Position numbers and translations under genes: made by a program
Assembly (NCBI GenBank): GCA_943737045.1
Contig: CALSFV010000233.1
Span: 806,001 to 870,000 of the forward strand
Direction of reading: 5' to 3'
Source of the DNA: Parapristionchus giblindavisi
Taxonomy: Eukaryota; Nematoda; Chromadorea; Rhabditida; Diplogasteridae
Length of the DNA: 64,000 nucleotides
In this document: positions 46,693-58,701 of the stretch, piece after piece
How the letters are laid out: the number at the start of each line of letters is the position of its first letter
How positions within the stretch are numbered: the stretch's first letter is position 1
The notes under the pieces: model-generated
Databases searched by the model: none
What the model saw: only the letters and a program-made list of their open reading frames with translations
Told to the model about the DNA's origin: nothing

Positions 46693-49048
46693 ATGCCCAT
46701 GAGGGTACGGTAGAGGAACGTCAACGATTAGATCGTGAACGGGACGTGGAGAGGGATTCGAGGTATGCGAGAGATTATTATTTTTTGTTTAAAATTCTTT
46801 TGTAATTGTTTTTTGAGAAAACCACCGAATTTAGTTTCTTTGATTTATACTTGTGCATGCCCTCGTTCATTACAGTACACCTCTACCTCTTCCCCGTTCA
46901 TCATCATACAGTATGCGGTGGTATCGACGAACGAGATGGATTACGATAGCCGTGGTTATTGTAATCATCGCAGCGATTGCTCTGGTTAGTGTTAAAGGGT
47001 ACGCCAAAATTACCCGAACGTTGTTTAATATGATTTCCACCCTCGGAATGTGAATTTTGACGCATCCTGTATATTGATTTATTGATTTAATTGACACTAC
47101 TATGCTGAATCGATGATATTTCAATAATTATTAAGACATATTTGCTGATTTATTTATTGATTGATTGAATCGATTTAGTTGATCGAGGAGCTGTGGTACG
47201 GTAATGCCTTTATCTGGCACATGAATCGATTTAACGCCGAGATCTATCGACCGATTACCGTACACCGGAGTGGTGCGTAGTGTGGTGTATTCTGTCATTT
47301 CTAACACGATTGTCATTCAGGCACACCACCATCCATCGCCATTGTTATCGTGTTGAAGGACGCCTTGCACGGAGATGAATATGGTAGGTGAAGGAACTGG
47401 ATGTTGATCTTTGATCTCTCGTCCTCTTATTTGACCTTTGATCTCTCGTCCTCTTATTTGAACTTTGATCTCTCATCCTCTTGTTTGATCTTTGATCTTT
47501 GATCTTTCAGCTCTCGCTTCCTCCACCGTCCACTGCTACGCGGGACTCCACGGATACAATCTTCTCGTGGTCAATGCCGCGGCTAATCCAGTCTACAAGA
47601 CAGAATGTCCACAGCCTGATGTATGAACGTTGTCTTTGAAGTCCGTACTTTGATCTTTGATCTTTGATCTTTGTAGTTCATGTTCCATCGCCATTGCGTT
47701 CTACGTCATCTAATGGAAGATATGGACGAGGATTGGATACTCTTCCTTGATGCAGATATTGGTGTAATCAATCCTAATCATCTCATTGGTCAGTTTTAAA
47801 GTTGGATCTTTAATCTTTACGTAGTTTGATCTTTGATCATTGATCTTTGCAGAGGAGTATCTGCCAACGAACTCCAGCACACACATCGTCTTCTACGATC
47901 GGATCATGAACCACGAAGTGATGGCGGGGTCATATCTTCTGAGGTATGGTAGAATCATTGATTGATTATCAATCGATCGATTGATATATCGTAGTCATAT
48001 TTATCCATATCCATTCAGGAACAATGAATACTCTCGTCGTTTCCTCAAGTACTGGGCTGATTACTACTTCTCACTCCCGGGTGAGGGCACGTTTCATGGT
48101 ACCGACAATGGAGCACTACATGTAGGTTGATCTTTGATCTTTGATCTTTTCATATTTGGATTCTGATCTTTGTAGTCTATAGCCTGATGTTTTAGAACGT
48201 CCTTCTCGAGTTTACGTTGCCGGAGTTGAGAGATGAGCGAGCACGTTGCGAACGAGTATGGCATCGATCGAGGTTAGTCGCTAAAAATCAAAGATCAAAG
48301 TACAACGAGAGATCAAAGATCAAACTACAGTCGTATTTCAGAGATTTCCCCAGCCTGGGCGAGTACGTGTCGTGCACTCGTGAAATCATGAAGGGAAAGG
48401 ACTTGGGTGGAATCGAGATACGGAATAAGGTATACGGTAGTTTATCGTTCATCGATAATCGACACAATCAATACTCTACTATAGACGAACGCGATGCGCT
48501 GGTGTCGTGATGGATGGCTGACAAATAATGTGTGGTCCGACCATGATTTTATGGTACACGGATGGCAGAAGAGGTATACTGTAGTTATTGATTGAAATGA
48601 GCATCTGTGAAAGAGTAGTGAATGAGAAGACGTGAATTGTAATAGCATGAGATCCTTTATGTTTCAATTAGACTCATATTTCTTTCTGTTTTCTCATTGG
48701 TTCATGCACCATTGTTGCTACTGTAGTTCTTGACTATTCCGTAATTATATATTTATTCCTTTGAGACGTCTGGACATTCTCACCTTTGCTCGATGGCATT
48801 CTCCTCTGACTCGTTCTCCAATGGCTGGCCATCATTCTATTCCATTAATGACCATAAGCCAGCCAGAAGATCTATTGAGAGAGTGCGCCACTAATCGGCC
48901 ATTCGCCAATCATCGATGGTCCTACAAGGACTCATTCATAGAGACTGATGGTCAGATAGCATCGAGAATACGGTTTACGGTAGATGCTTTAGATGAGGAT
49001 AGAAAGATTACGGTAGCCAAATTGAAAGACGAGAAGATATTACTGTAA
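46693..49048 (+). CDS. DUF273-type putative glycosyltransferase, type II membrane protein
   Basis: Exons join in one frame: 46693-46762, 46876-46984, 47179-47272, 47321-47383, 47511-47620, 47677-47788, 47853-47943, 48019-48121, 48196-48272, 48342-48429, 48485-48573 and 48766-49048 (TAA). The first exon begins in mid-codon, so a short upstream exon is missing, or translation starts at the Met before RWYRRTRW in exon 2. A basic stretch and a hydrophobic anchor ([16 protein letters not shown]) predict a type II Golgi protein. Family blocks are [37 protein letters not shown] with a DAD motif, [40 protein letters not shown] then HGTDNGALH, and [20 protein letters not shown]. It is a paralog of the minus-strand gene at 26396-28552, with many intron positions in the same places. 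Several introns are mostly TTTGATC heptads. Sugar donor and acceptor are unknown. Confidence 0.85.
47404..47509 (+). repeat. TTTGATC heptads and a 31-base tandem repeat in an intron
   Basis: The intron 47384-47510 consists largely of TTTGATCTCTCGTCCTCTTA units, about 31 bp, present three times with changes. It then runs straight into TTTGATC heptads ending in the TTTCAG acceptor. Adjacent introns 47621-47676, 47789-47852 and 48122-48195 have the same heptads next to their acceptors. Confidence 0.85.
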
Positions 49049-52000
49049 AGAGTTCACTTTTTTATTGATTTTTCCATTGCCAATACGGATACCTGTTTTG
49101 CTTTAACGTGTTATACTTTTCTACTTTATTTCAAATAGTTGTTTTTATACATAATCAATCATTGTTATACATGCTTTTAGGTGCTTGTGTCTAGATTTTT
49201 CACTTTTTAAGGGTATATATATCAGAAATTCATATATTAACCAGTTCTAGAGATTTTATGTTCTTAATTTGTTAATGTAATTCATAATTTGTACTAGATT
49301 CTCTTACATTTCTCGTAAATATTGATTATTGATTGATTTTAGAAGTTGTATATTTGTATATATATATATATTGAATGAAACGAATTGGATGTTGTCAGAT
49401 ATCTTGATAATACAGTTACAGTTACAGTCAATGTAGTAGGGGATTCGGTAATCAGTAAGGACAGTATGGCTTGTTATGAGAAGGCCCACTTTGGATGATT
49501 ACGGTATCCATCCTGTCCTCTCGTGATATTTATAATTAAAGTAAAAATATCAATTTATGTGGCTTTAATTTTTATTTATCGATTTTAAGACAGTCCTTGT
49601 GCACCTGGGCCATGTTATCAGTATCTCTTTGTGCATTGGGAACGTTAAGTTCTTCTCATTGTAAAATCAATCGATATATCGATTAGTAGATCAAAATGAG
49701 TACACCATTCGCTTGAATGAGATCGGTCTATGGATGTTCTCCATTACTATTCCTGGAGGTACAATCCATATCCCCAGACATCACTCGTGTGTAGAGGTGT
49801 CCACTGTATTTGGATCGTTTGAAATACTGCTTAATCGTGAATAGATGAAAATATGTACCATATTTCTGCACTCCGGAGAAGTTGATATTAAAGCCAGTCT
49901 TTCCACTCGACTGAAAATGTATAGCATTTTTATTTTGTAATTTAAATTCATCTAAAATATTATGTTTATTAAATATTGTAAACGGCCATTATTTTCAGTT
50001 GTGCAGGGAAATACTTCAAGGGATAGATGAATGGCCATGCTAATTTCTTGCATATCACTTATCCTTTGCATAGACATTCGAGGGCCTTCATCTTCAATAC
50101 TCATCCACACTATCTTTGCTATTCTTTGTTTGATTGACGTAACAACCTCGTGGAAGAAATAGCAAAGTGCAACAGAAATCACTACCTTATGGTATTGTGA
50201 TCTATCTCGATAATATATATTTATCATTGCTACGTATTATTATATTCTGAAGTCCATAATTATGATCTAGACGAGAGAAAAAAGAACCAATCTTCTGCAT
50301 AGTCTCAACTTATGAGATTTTCTCAAGACTGTCAGACATTCCACACCTTCGTCTATATTATAATTATAATGTGAGATATCTTTGACAAAGGTCTTTGTGT
50401 CGTTGTCATGAGAATGAAATAACTTGAGAAATGAAGAGATCTTTCACAGTCGGTGCTCACCCATTAACTTCCACTGCATGCATTTCAATCTTTATCATGG
50501 TAAAACTGGAAATATCTAGGAAATATCTTTAATAATAAAAATATTTACCTTGTCACCATATTACTGCAAAACAGTGGGAATCTTCCTGTCCACAAAATCT
50601 ATCTCTTATTGTTAGTCTCTGATTATGAGATAATTCATCCCCATTCAAGAAAACGTCCGTATAAGAAACATGATGAGTATAATCAAATAACTGTTCGATA
50701 TATATAAAAAAATCAATGCGGACATTGTTGTTCAAATGTTGTCACATCTTTTGATGTATGATAAATAAATAAAGAACCCACGATGACGTTACGTTGTTCG
50801 TTCAGGGTTTGTGTGTAATTAATGCAAATTCTTTTCTGCTATTTTAAATATATCAGGTCGACTCATATGTATTTTCATATATGTCTTTCTAAAAAAAACA
50901 AATTTGTCTTGACAGTGAATAAGCAAAACAATTAAATGTATGATCCATTTTCTTCGCCAACTTATTGTCAGCGTTTATGCAAACTAGAAATTCGTTCCTT
51001 TCAAAACTCCGGAGTCTACGAGTTGAATAAGTGAACGAGTCGTGACTCAATATTGAGGTGCTTATCATCATTGAACGTACTTCCTTCGAGGGATCAAGAT
51101 CAAAAGATGACTAAATAGTCATAAGGGGCAATCCTATTGGGACAGTGCTCTTCTAGCTTTTTTCACTCTCTATTCGTGCCAGAATGGTAATATTGGTCAA
51201 GGATATTTTAAAGGGTGAGAGGCACTGTTAAATGTCCGATAATTTCTCTCACGTTTTCCGACATGCAAAAATATAATGAACATACTATGGACAGACCGTA
51301 TACGAATTTCCTTTCACTACGGTTATACTTTTTGTAATCTTTTCGTGTCTGCACTCAATTTGATTATGTGTGTGAATGCGAATACTTTCGTGATCTTTTA
51401 AGATCACTCCCATGTCAGAGAAATATTACAGTAAGAAATTTATGATATGTCAGAGTTGCTGAAGGTGAACTTTGTAACCGGAACGATATATGTCAAAGAT
51501 CAAACTATATACATGTCTGAAAGATAGCAAACTATATCTGTAGGGTATCTATGACGCAACAATTAGCGATATGTTCTTTCATATATGAGATAACTTAGTT
51601 AGCTTACTCCATTCTCCGTTACTATTTCGCTTGAGAGAGCATTATCCAACGTGTCTTTTTGAGAGACTATGGTGTAATTTATTTTTTCTTTAAGGTAATC
51701 CAGTTAGACAACCTTTCTCTAATGTACGAGAGTTTGCCGTGAGTGCAAGAACTTATCCCTATTACCCGAATATTCTTTGGAATTCTTCTTTACGACCAAA
51801 ATTGATGAAGTCTACATTAGGATTTATTTATCTGGGTCTGAGGCAGAACCTTAATATTAGGGTATAATAATCCAACTGATATTAAGATTCTCGGGATAAT
51901 GATCCATTAAATGTAGTATCTCACGACAGTTCAGATCCACTTCCTCAATCTATTTTCATGAAACCTTTCATCATCAGAAGAAGAGATGATTCTAAAAACT

Positions 52001-52167
52001 AGTCTGGGACTATTTCTTCAATTTATTATTATGAATATCATTCATTGGACTTTTGATCCTATGATTAATCTTTTTTATTCTTTGGTAAAGGCACACCCGA
52101 GCTAATTTCACTCTCCGCTCAGCAATACTATTTCGTAGACAAAGACAGCGATAGAGTTTGATATTAT
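49049..52167. other. Mostly non-coding region; possible minus-strand exons
   Basis: Minus-strand blocks with splice-like borders occur at 49909-49738 (open to a stop; KTGFNINFSGVQKYGTYF, then KQYFKRSKYSGHLY), within 50160-49985, and at about 50700-50580 (DVFLNGDELSHNQRLTIRD, then RFCGQEDSHC). They could be parts of one unrecognised gene, but I could not join them in phase. Fragments resembling the termini GGCACACCC(G/T)AGCTAATTT with CTCTCCGC occur near 52,090 and again in the intron at 55,330-55,440. These suggest another short inverted-repeat family. Confidence 0.3.
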
Positions 52168-54465
52168 TTAAAACGCGGTCTCTGTAAGAACGTCAGAATT
52201 CCGACTGAACATGGCACAGTATTTTCAAAATGGTCCGATTTCGCTCAAACTTTCAGGGCAGAGTGCCTAGGGGGTGGGATACACTTCAGCCAAAAAATTG
52301 GACCCATAGGTTGATCTTTGATCTTTGATCTTCGGAATTTTCCACGTAATATTAACCCCTCATGCTATACACCATTCGATAGAGCGTGAAAAGTTGTGCC
52401 AGGAGCCAAATGTTCGAAGGTGTAGGTGCTCTTGTATTCGAGAAACATAAGAAGATGTCGAAAAATAGCGTGATCTCTATTTTCAAAAAATATTTTCGCA
52501 ATGTTCCAATAGCGGCCGCCCCCTAGAAATTATGGTGAATATGCAAAATTGTATGGAGAATCCGATAAAAATAGTCTCCAGTCTGTCCGACATACCAGGC
52601 ATGCACTTTTTCGCGAAAACTAGCGTTAGCTAGCGTAGCTAAGTTAGCGACCCGGGTTCGAGTCCACCTCCCGCATCAAATTTTTGCAACTTTTTTTCGA
52701 CCACTAATTCAGCTCAATTCAACAAAATTTCATAATTCATGTGTTTTCACAGTGGTCTGACAATTGCTTGACTAATTTTTAAGTGATTTCATGTTTATCT
52801 GGTGTTACATTTTCACGCGGTCATTCGAAATAGTGTTACATTCGGAAAAGTGCCCACCAACTTTGATTTTGAAGTGTTTTGGGTCCCAAGGGCCCTTATT
52901 GTCAATTGGGATACGGTAAGAAGTTACCGTAACCATGGATCAATAATTAATCTAACTAACTAACTAACTATTCTAGTCAAACTAGTCTAGTCTAACTATT
53001 CTTATTTTTCATTGTTGAAATTGTTTGATAAATTGTATTCCTCCGATCTAGTCTGGGTAGTTGGAACATCAAAGACCTTATATCTCCTGAAATCCGGGGG
53101 GCGATCGTTTTCCCAACGATCATTTGCACAACGGATCATAAATCGGTTGGGATTTGGCGTATGGCAAAAATGGCTAAAATCGAAAAATTGATGATGACCC
53201 GAGATCAAATACTAGTTGCAATTATATCAACAGTGAGCTTTTATCTTTCTGGATACAGCAACCCGAACTACCGTAATCTAGCTACCGTAACCTGCAATAT
53301 TATTGCGAAATGCACTTAAAATCCCGGTCCGATTACAGTAGTTCTGGTAACCAGAAAGATTTCAACCATGAACCAGGGGTCATGGGTCGACCGAAAAAAA
53401 TCAGTTCGCGATTCCTAACGGTTACGGTAGCCCAATACCGTACACTCCCACTGATAGTAATGATACAACTTTGGTTGCCATACGCCAAATCCCAACCGAT
53501 TTATGATCCGTTGTGCAAATGATCGTTGGGAAAACGATCGCCCCCCGGATTTCAGGACATATAAGGTCTTTGATGTTCCAACTACCCAGACTAGATCGGC
53601 GGAACACAATTTATCAAACAATTTCAACAATGAAAAATAAGAATAGTTAGACTAGACTAGTTTGACTAGAATAGTTAGTTAGTTAGTTAGATTAATTATT
53701 GATCCATGGTTACGGTAACTTCTTACCGTATCCCAATTGACAATAAGTGCCCTTGGGACCCAAAACACTTCAAAATCAAAGTCGGTGGACATGTTTCCGA
53801 ATGTAACACTATTTCGAATGACCGCGTGAAAATGTAACACCACATAAACATGAAATCACTTAAAAATTAGTCAAGCAATTGTCAGACCACTGTGAAAACA
53901 CATGAATTATGAAATTTTGTTGAATTGAGCTCAATTAGTGGTCGAAAAAAAGTTGCAAAAATTTGATGCGGGAGGTGGACTCGAACCCGGGTCGCTAACT
54001 TAGCTACGCTAGCTAACGCTAGTTTTCGCGAAAAAGTGCATGCCTGGTATGTCGGACAGACTGGAGACTATTTTTATCGGATTCTCCATACAATTTTGCA
54101 TATTCACCATAATTTCTAGGGGGCGGCCGCTATTGGAACATTGCGAAAATATTTTTTGAAAATAGAGATCACGCTATTTTTCGACATCTTCTTCTGTTTC
54201 TCGAATACAAGAGCACCTACACCTTCGAACATTTGGCTCCTGGCATACCTTTTCACGCTCTATCGAATGGTGTATAGCATGAGGGGTTAATATTACGTAG
54301 AAAATTCCGAAGATCAAAGATCAAAGATCAACCTACGGGTCCAATTTTTTGGCTGAAGTGTATCCCACCCCTAGGCACTCTGCCCTGAAAGTTTGAGCGA
54401 AATCGGACCATTTTGAAAATACTGTGCCACCCCCTCCAACGTTCTTACAGAGACCGCGTTTTAAA
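52168..54465. mobile_element. Large foldback element C, arms of about 1 kb
   Basis: Positions 52168-53167 and 53475-54465 are near-identical inverted repeats around a 307-base centre. The outer ends are TTTAAAACGCGGTCTCTGTA and its complement. Arms diverge only in a block of roughly 20 bases near the ends and in scattered changes. Each arm carries a triple TTTGATC heptad, a GCGGCCGC-containing stretch, CTAACTAAC repeats next to CTAGTCTAGT, and a tRNA-like B-box. No transposase was recognised. Flanking duplication is unclear (TTTAAA-like at both sides). Confidence 0.85.
52651..52675 (+). repeat. tRNA-like B-box motif, mirrored at 53966-53991
   Basis: GGTTCGAGTCC followed by ACCTCCCGCA resembles the T-arm and 3' acceptor end of a tRNA. 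The full T stem does not pair and no A-box cloverleaf was found upstream. The motif is probably a relic of a tRNA-derived SINE within foldback element C, copied into both arms. Confidence 0.4.
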
Positions 54466-55240
54466 CAATCATCCCACAATTTATTTCCTCATTGAATGCT
54501 CCTTCAGTTGTTCAATCTGAATCAAAGATCCGTTTTTTGCATTATGAAAAAAAGATGCCCAGTGTTGAAGAATGTGCTTGATAGGTGGAAGATGAAAGAT
54601 TCAAGTTCTGAAAGTATATTCATTTGTATATTTATTCATTATCTGTATGCGAAGTTAGTCACTCTAAATGTTAATTTAGTTTTATTTTATCGTACATAGT
54701 AAAAAAAGATAGAACAAGTACATAAGATACAAATTAAATGAATAAAATTAAGCAAGGAGAAATAAAATGGGGAAACAATGGGAGTGCGGGAGGAGAAGAT
54801 AGTCAGGTAGTTCTCTATAACCTCTTGTGAAGATCAAAGATCATTCCATGAATAATATTGTAATAATGAATCGATTGAATATAATTTTGATCGACGAGTT
54901 TATTCATATTGAATTGATTAGAATTATGTAAAATTGATTTCTATATTTTTTATGACATCTTCAATTGATATTTCTCAATGAAACATTTTGCTCTTCGAAC
55001 TTTCAATCAAATAGGTCCAAATTAATCAGTGCATTAAATTCTAGTCCTACTACTATTCCAAAAATGTAGAGTTACTTATCGTAATCTTATCCAAATCTTT
55101 CATGGATTATTCCATTCCCATGATTCGTTTACATTATAATCTCCTACGCGTTCTGTCCCAGACCAAGAATGGACTCCGCCCACTTTCCCAGTTGAGTAGT
55201 TAATATATATTTAATAGGAGTCGAACAGTTCCTTTTACAG
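54466..55240. other. Upstream region of the srt gene
   Basis: AT-rich, no coding signal. TTTTACAG at 55233-55240 precedes the srt ATG by six bases and is a likely trans-splice acceptor. Confidence 0.5.
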
Positions 55241-55246
55241 TGGACA

Positions 55247-58022
55247 ATGATCCCTCAAGTGATGCCAGTATGGAATGTCAACTCTTATTGGTTTTATAAT
55301 TGCAGGTTTATATTTTATAATTTAAAATGACACTCCGATTTGAATCTCTCCGCTCTAGCTACACTCTCTTGCTTTCTTTACGAGAGAGTATTGCCAATGC
55401 GGAGAGCAAAATTAGCTTAGGGTGTGCCTTTTAGATATCATTATAAGTTTTTAATTCTTTTAGCTCCATTCATGCACCGGGTCAATGGTGGACCGACAAT
55501 TACGGTCAATCATCGTATCCACTCGCAATATGGTCAATTCTCTTTGGATCAATCACTTTGGTACTCTTGAAACGAAATTCCAGGTTACTGTAACGTTTGT
55601 TTTAGATTCTCTATGTACCATGCATGAAAGCTCTGTATACCGAGCGTAAACTTGCTTGCTATAAGGTATATAACTTCTATCTAGGTTCTTTTTATACTAT
55701 TCGAAATGTTGTAGATAATGTTATGGATCGGTTTGATTGACTTTGTCGCATTGTATGTCAATTCTGTTTCATTTGGAGGATTATTGATTGAAGGAGCTGT
55801 TTATTGTTCGCATCCTACTTATATTTGGATCACGGGATGTCTGGGAATGGGTACGGTTATTTAGCAGAGATCAAAGATCAAAGATAATAACAGTCGTCGT
55901 TTAAGGAGCTTGGTGTGGAGACTGCATTGGATGTTTGATGTTGGTCATGAATCGTATTGCAGAACAACTTCATTACGGCGCTTATATAAATGTAAATTCC
56001 ACGTTTTTCAAAGTTCCCAACTCTGTTCTGTGAACTGATTTGGATAAGACTCACCATCAACTTCCATCAGTTTCAAACTTGAATTTCAGAGGAAAACTAC
56101 TTATATTCTTGTGCTAATGACAGCCTATATGATGTTCTTCATGGTTTTCACTCCACCGGTACCTCGATGTAAATTAAATTTATATTTAAAGTATATTTTA
56201 AAGGTTCTTATGAACGCTCCGGCTAAAGCAATGTTTTTCGATCCGTTTATCATGAAGGATCAGGAAACCGTGAGTGGTCTTTCCTTATTTCAAAGTAGTA
56301 ATTGATCTTTCGAGACTTGCAATTACATACATTCATACATCTGATGAAACTTGGTTCCCTTTTAAAAGATACCTATTATCTTTTTGGTCTGCTGAGTATT
56401 CCTATATTCAGATTTTGAAAGTTTACAATAAAACATTTCAGTATGTCAGTTGGTTACACACAGTCAATAACATTCTCGTTGTTCTATCGTCAACTTTATT
56501 CTATTTGGCTTTGTGTATGGTACTCACGATCAGAAATGTTAGTTCCGCATGAAAATTAATGAATATTTTTTTAAATGACTTATCGATTTTCTAGGCATCT
56601 TTGTCTGCAATGCAAACTTCAACACGAAGTGTATCAAGAATCTTTCGTAGTCATGCGGTATTTGGTTCTTTTATAGAAACATAATTAATGATTGATTACA
56701 GATTTTCATGCAAGCCACACTGATTTGTCTATTTAATGTTGTTGCTTCATTGATGTAAGTTATTTTAGAATTCAATATGGCTTGGTCGAATTGTTAACAT
56801 GTGCTCGCTGCGTCTAGCTGCGGATCGCATTTGGATTTTTATTTCATATTTTATTTTAGCTTAGTAGGACTATTTTTAAATTCTCAAAGTCCATAATAAA
56901 AAGTCCTTTTGATGGCTAAATAAAATGAAATGATTGATGAGAAAATAAATTATAGAGCAAATCACAATGGTCCGAAAATTGGTACTGTGAATTAAAAACA
57001 ATCTTACAGCACTTTCGCAAAATACAGTAAATTTTCCCAGTAAATTAGTTTTCCATCATTTGCGGTCCAATGTGATCTGTCTTAAAAATTTTTCCCATTA
57101 AAAGTTTGATTCATTTTCTTTAGCACTAACCGAACTTTTTTCTTTGCTAATAGTAACCCATGATAGACTTTGAGAATTGAAAAATATTTTTTTAAAACTC
57201 AACCGAGCATTACCGTATCCTTATTTTGAGAGAAAGATTTTTTTATTTTAAAATAGTTGTTGTGGCAACAATCCCTGGAGTTTCGTTAGCGCTAGTAATT
57301 AAAACTTTTTTTAACGCTTGTGATCAAAATATTCGAAAATTATACTATGTAATAGTGTTTTGACCATGGCTCTGCTTTTTTCTGCAGTGTCCTGTATATG
57401 TAATATGAAATATACTGGAGCGACAATAATATATCGTATTTTTAGATACGTCTACATGAACTTTTTCCAAGCTCCGGTAGAATTCTCAGAGATTGGACAA
57501 ATCTGCTGGCAATTAAGCCATGGTAAGGTTGGATTTAGAGTTCAAACATGCTCACTTTTAACAAATTAAACTTTATAAATCCATGTCAACCATGCTTCCT
57601 TGCTCTTTGGATTGAACAAAATTAACACTGATCTGGATAATCCAATGTAATTAAAAATGACTTTTCTACGAAATATGGAATGAATACATCGAAACAGAAA
57701 ATTGGTTTGGTGTATGAGATTGGGAAAGATGAATAAATAAATATAAATAAATTGTTATCGAATTGATGGCTATAGATAACACCAATATCTTTTTTTCTGG
57801 ACTGTGACGTATTTTATGCCCGTTTCTGACTTACTCTTCTGTACAAAGTGCTGATAAGATAAATATATTTTTTGTACGCATTTTATTGAAACCGAACTAT
57901 TTTCAGGTTCTCCTCCATTCATTTATCTCTCTCTCAATCGAACAATAAGAGGACATGTACGTAATATGATCAGGAAATCCTCTAGAATAGCATCAACACC
58001 AACTGTCAAAACCACATATTAG
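55247..58022 (+). CDS. Srt-family serpentine chemoreceptor
   Basis: Twelve exons join without a break: 55247-55305, 55464-55560, 55606-55665, 55715-55850, 55906-55991, 56090-56158, 56204-56269, 56442-56537, 56595-56657, 56702-56754, 57446-57522 and 57907-58022 (TAG), giving 325 residues, the usual Srt length. Hallmarks are the N-terminal SYWFYNCS, ILYVPCMKALYTERKLACYK at TM1/loop 1, IGLIDFVALYVNS in TM2, CIGCLMLVMNR in TM3, RKTTYILVL with FTPP before TM5, LHTVNNILVVLSS, IFMQATLICLFNVVASLIYV in TM6, and IYLSLNRTIRGHVR in TM7/tail. These are G-protein-coupled receptors expressed mostly in sensory neurons, and ligands are not known from sequence. The gene sits between two foldback elements but appears intact. 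Intron 4 (55851-55905) carries two AGATCAA heptads; intron 10 is the only large one. Confidence 0.92.
56755..57445 (+). other. Srt intron 10
   Basis: A 691-base AT-rich intron between the TM6 exon and the YVYMNFFQ exon. No additional feature was recognised. Confidence 0.6.
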
Positions 58023-58084
58023 TTATCTAGAAGATTAACACTATAAACTGCTTTGTCTTCGTAATGTATTGTTCACTTTTATTC

Positions 58085-58196
58085 GCACTAGGTCGGATGA
58101 GAACCGACTGGACGATAACTGTTTGCATATGAGAGACAAGCGCTAATGAATAGACAAAGTATGTTCTCATTCATCGGTTCTCATCCGACCTAGTGC
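58085..58196. repeat. 112-bp inverted-repeat element, CACTA-like ends
   Basis: GCACTAGGTCGGATGAGAAC with three more bases is repeated exactly in inverted form at the right end (23 bp each), with about 66 bases between. Ends beginning CACTA recall CACTA/EnSpm elements, but no matching target duplication is evident. A structured transcript is an alternative. Confidence 0.7.
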
Positions 58197-58701
58197 CGTT
58201 TATTATTTCTCATGGTGCAATAAATCTCATGAACTTCTGTGTCATAAACGATTTACAATTTACTTCCACCCACACCTTCCATTTATGCAATTTCATGCCT
58301 GATAAGGCAGAGAGACATTTTCATTTGGCCAAACGTATCATTTGAAACACGGACGATCATTGGGGAGCATGAAAGGCTCTCATATGAACACATTTTCCTC
58401 CAATCTTTGCATGTGTCCAGATAATTATGGATATCAAGTTTCAAAATAAGCAAACAAGGATTATCAATCTCATTTATCTCATATCGTTTTGCGCTTTTGA
58501 TTTCCTGGTGGTTCCATCGGAATAGATGAAAGAGCTAAAACACTACGTAACGCTAATTTTCGAGATTGAAAGAGTCATGGAAAGATAAAAGAATTTACCC
58601 AGATTTTACGGAACTCTGAGTGAAAGATTATAGAAGGAATGTTCGTTCTTACTAGAAGCTTAACAGTTCAAAATTCAAAGGACTAATTATCTTATGCGAC
58701 T
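58197..58701. other. Gap between the inverted-repeat element and foldback D
   Basis: About 500 bases with no coding or repeat feature that I can support. Confidence 0.5.

Noticed and set aside
47404..47509. CRISPR array
   Set aside because: Short tandem heptads without unique spacers in a eukaryotic intron; simple tandem repetition explains them.
58085..58196. microRNA precursor
   Set aside because: The 23-bp perfect stem is separated by a loop of about 66 bases with little internal pairing, and exact symmetry of the ends fits a transposon-like inverted repeat better.
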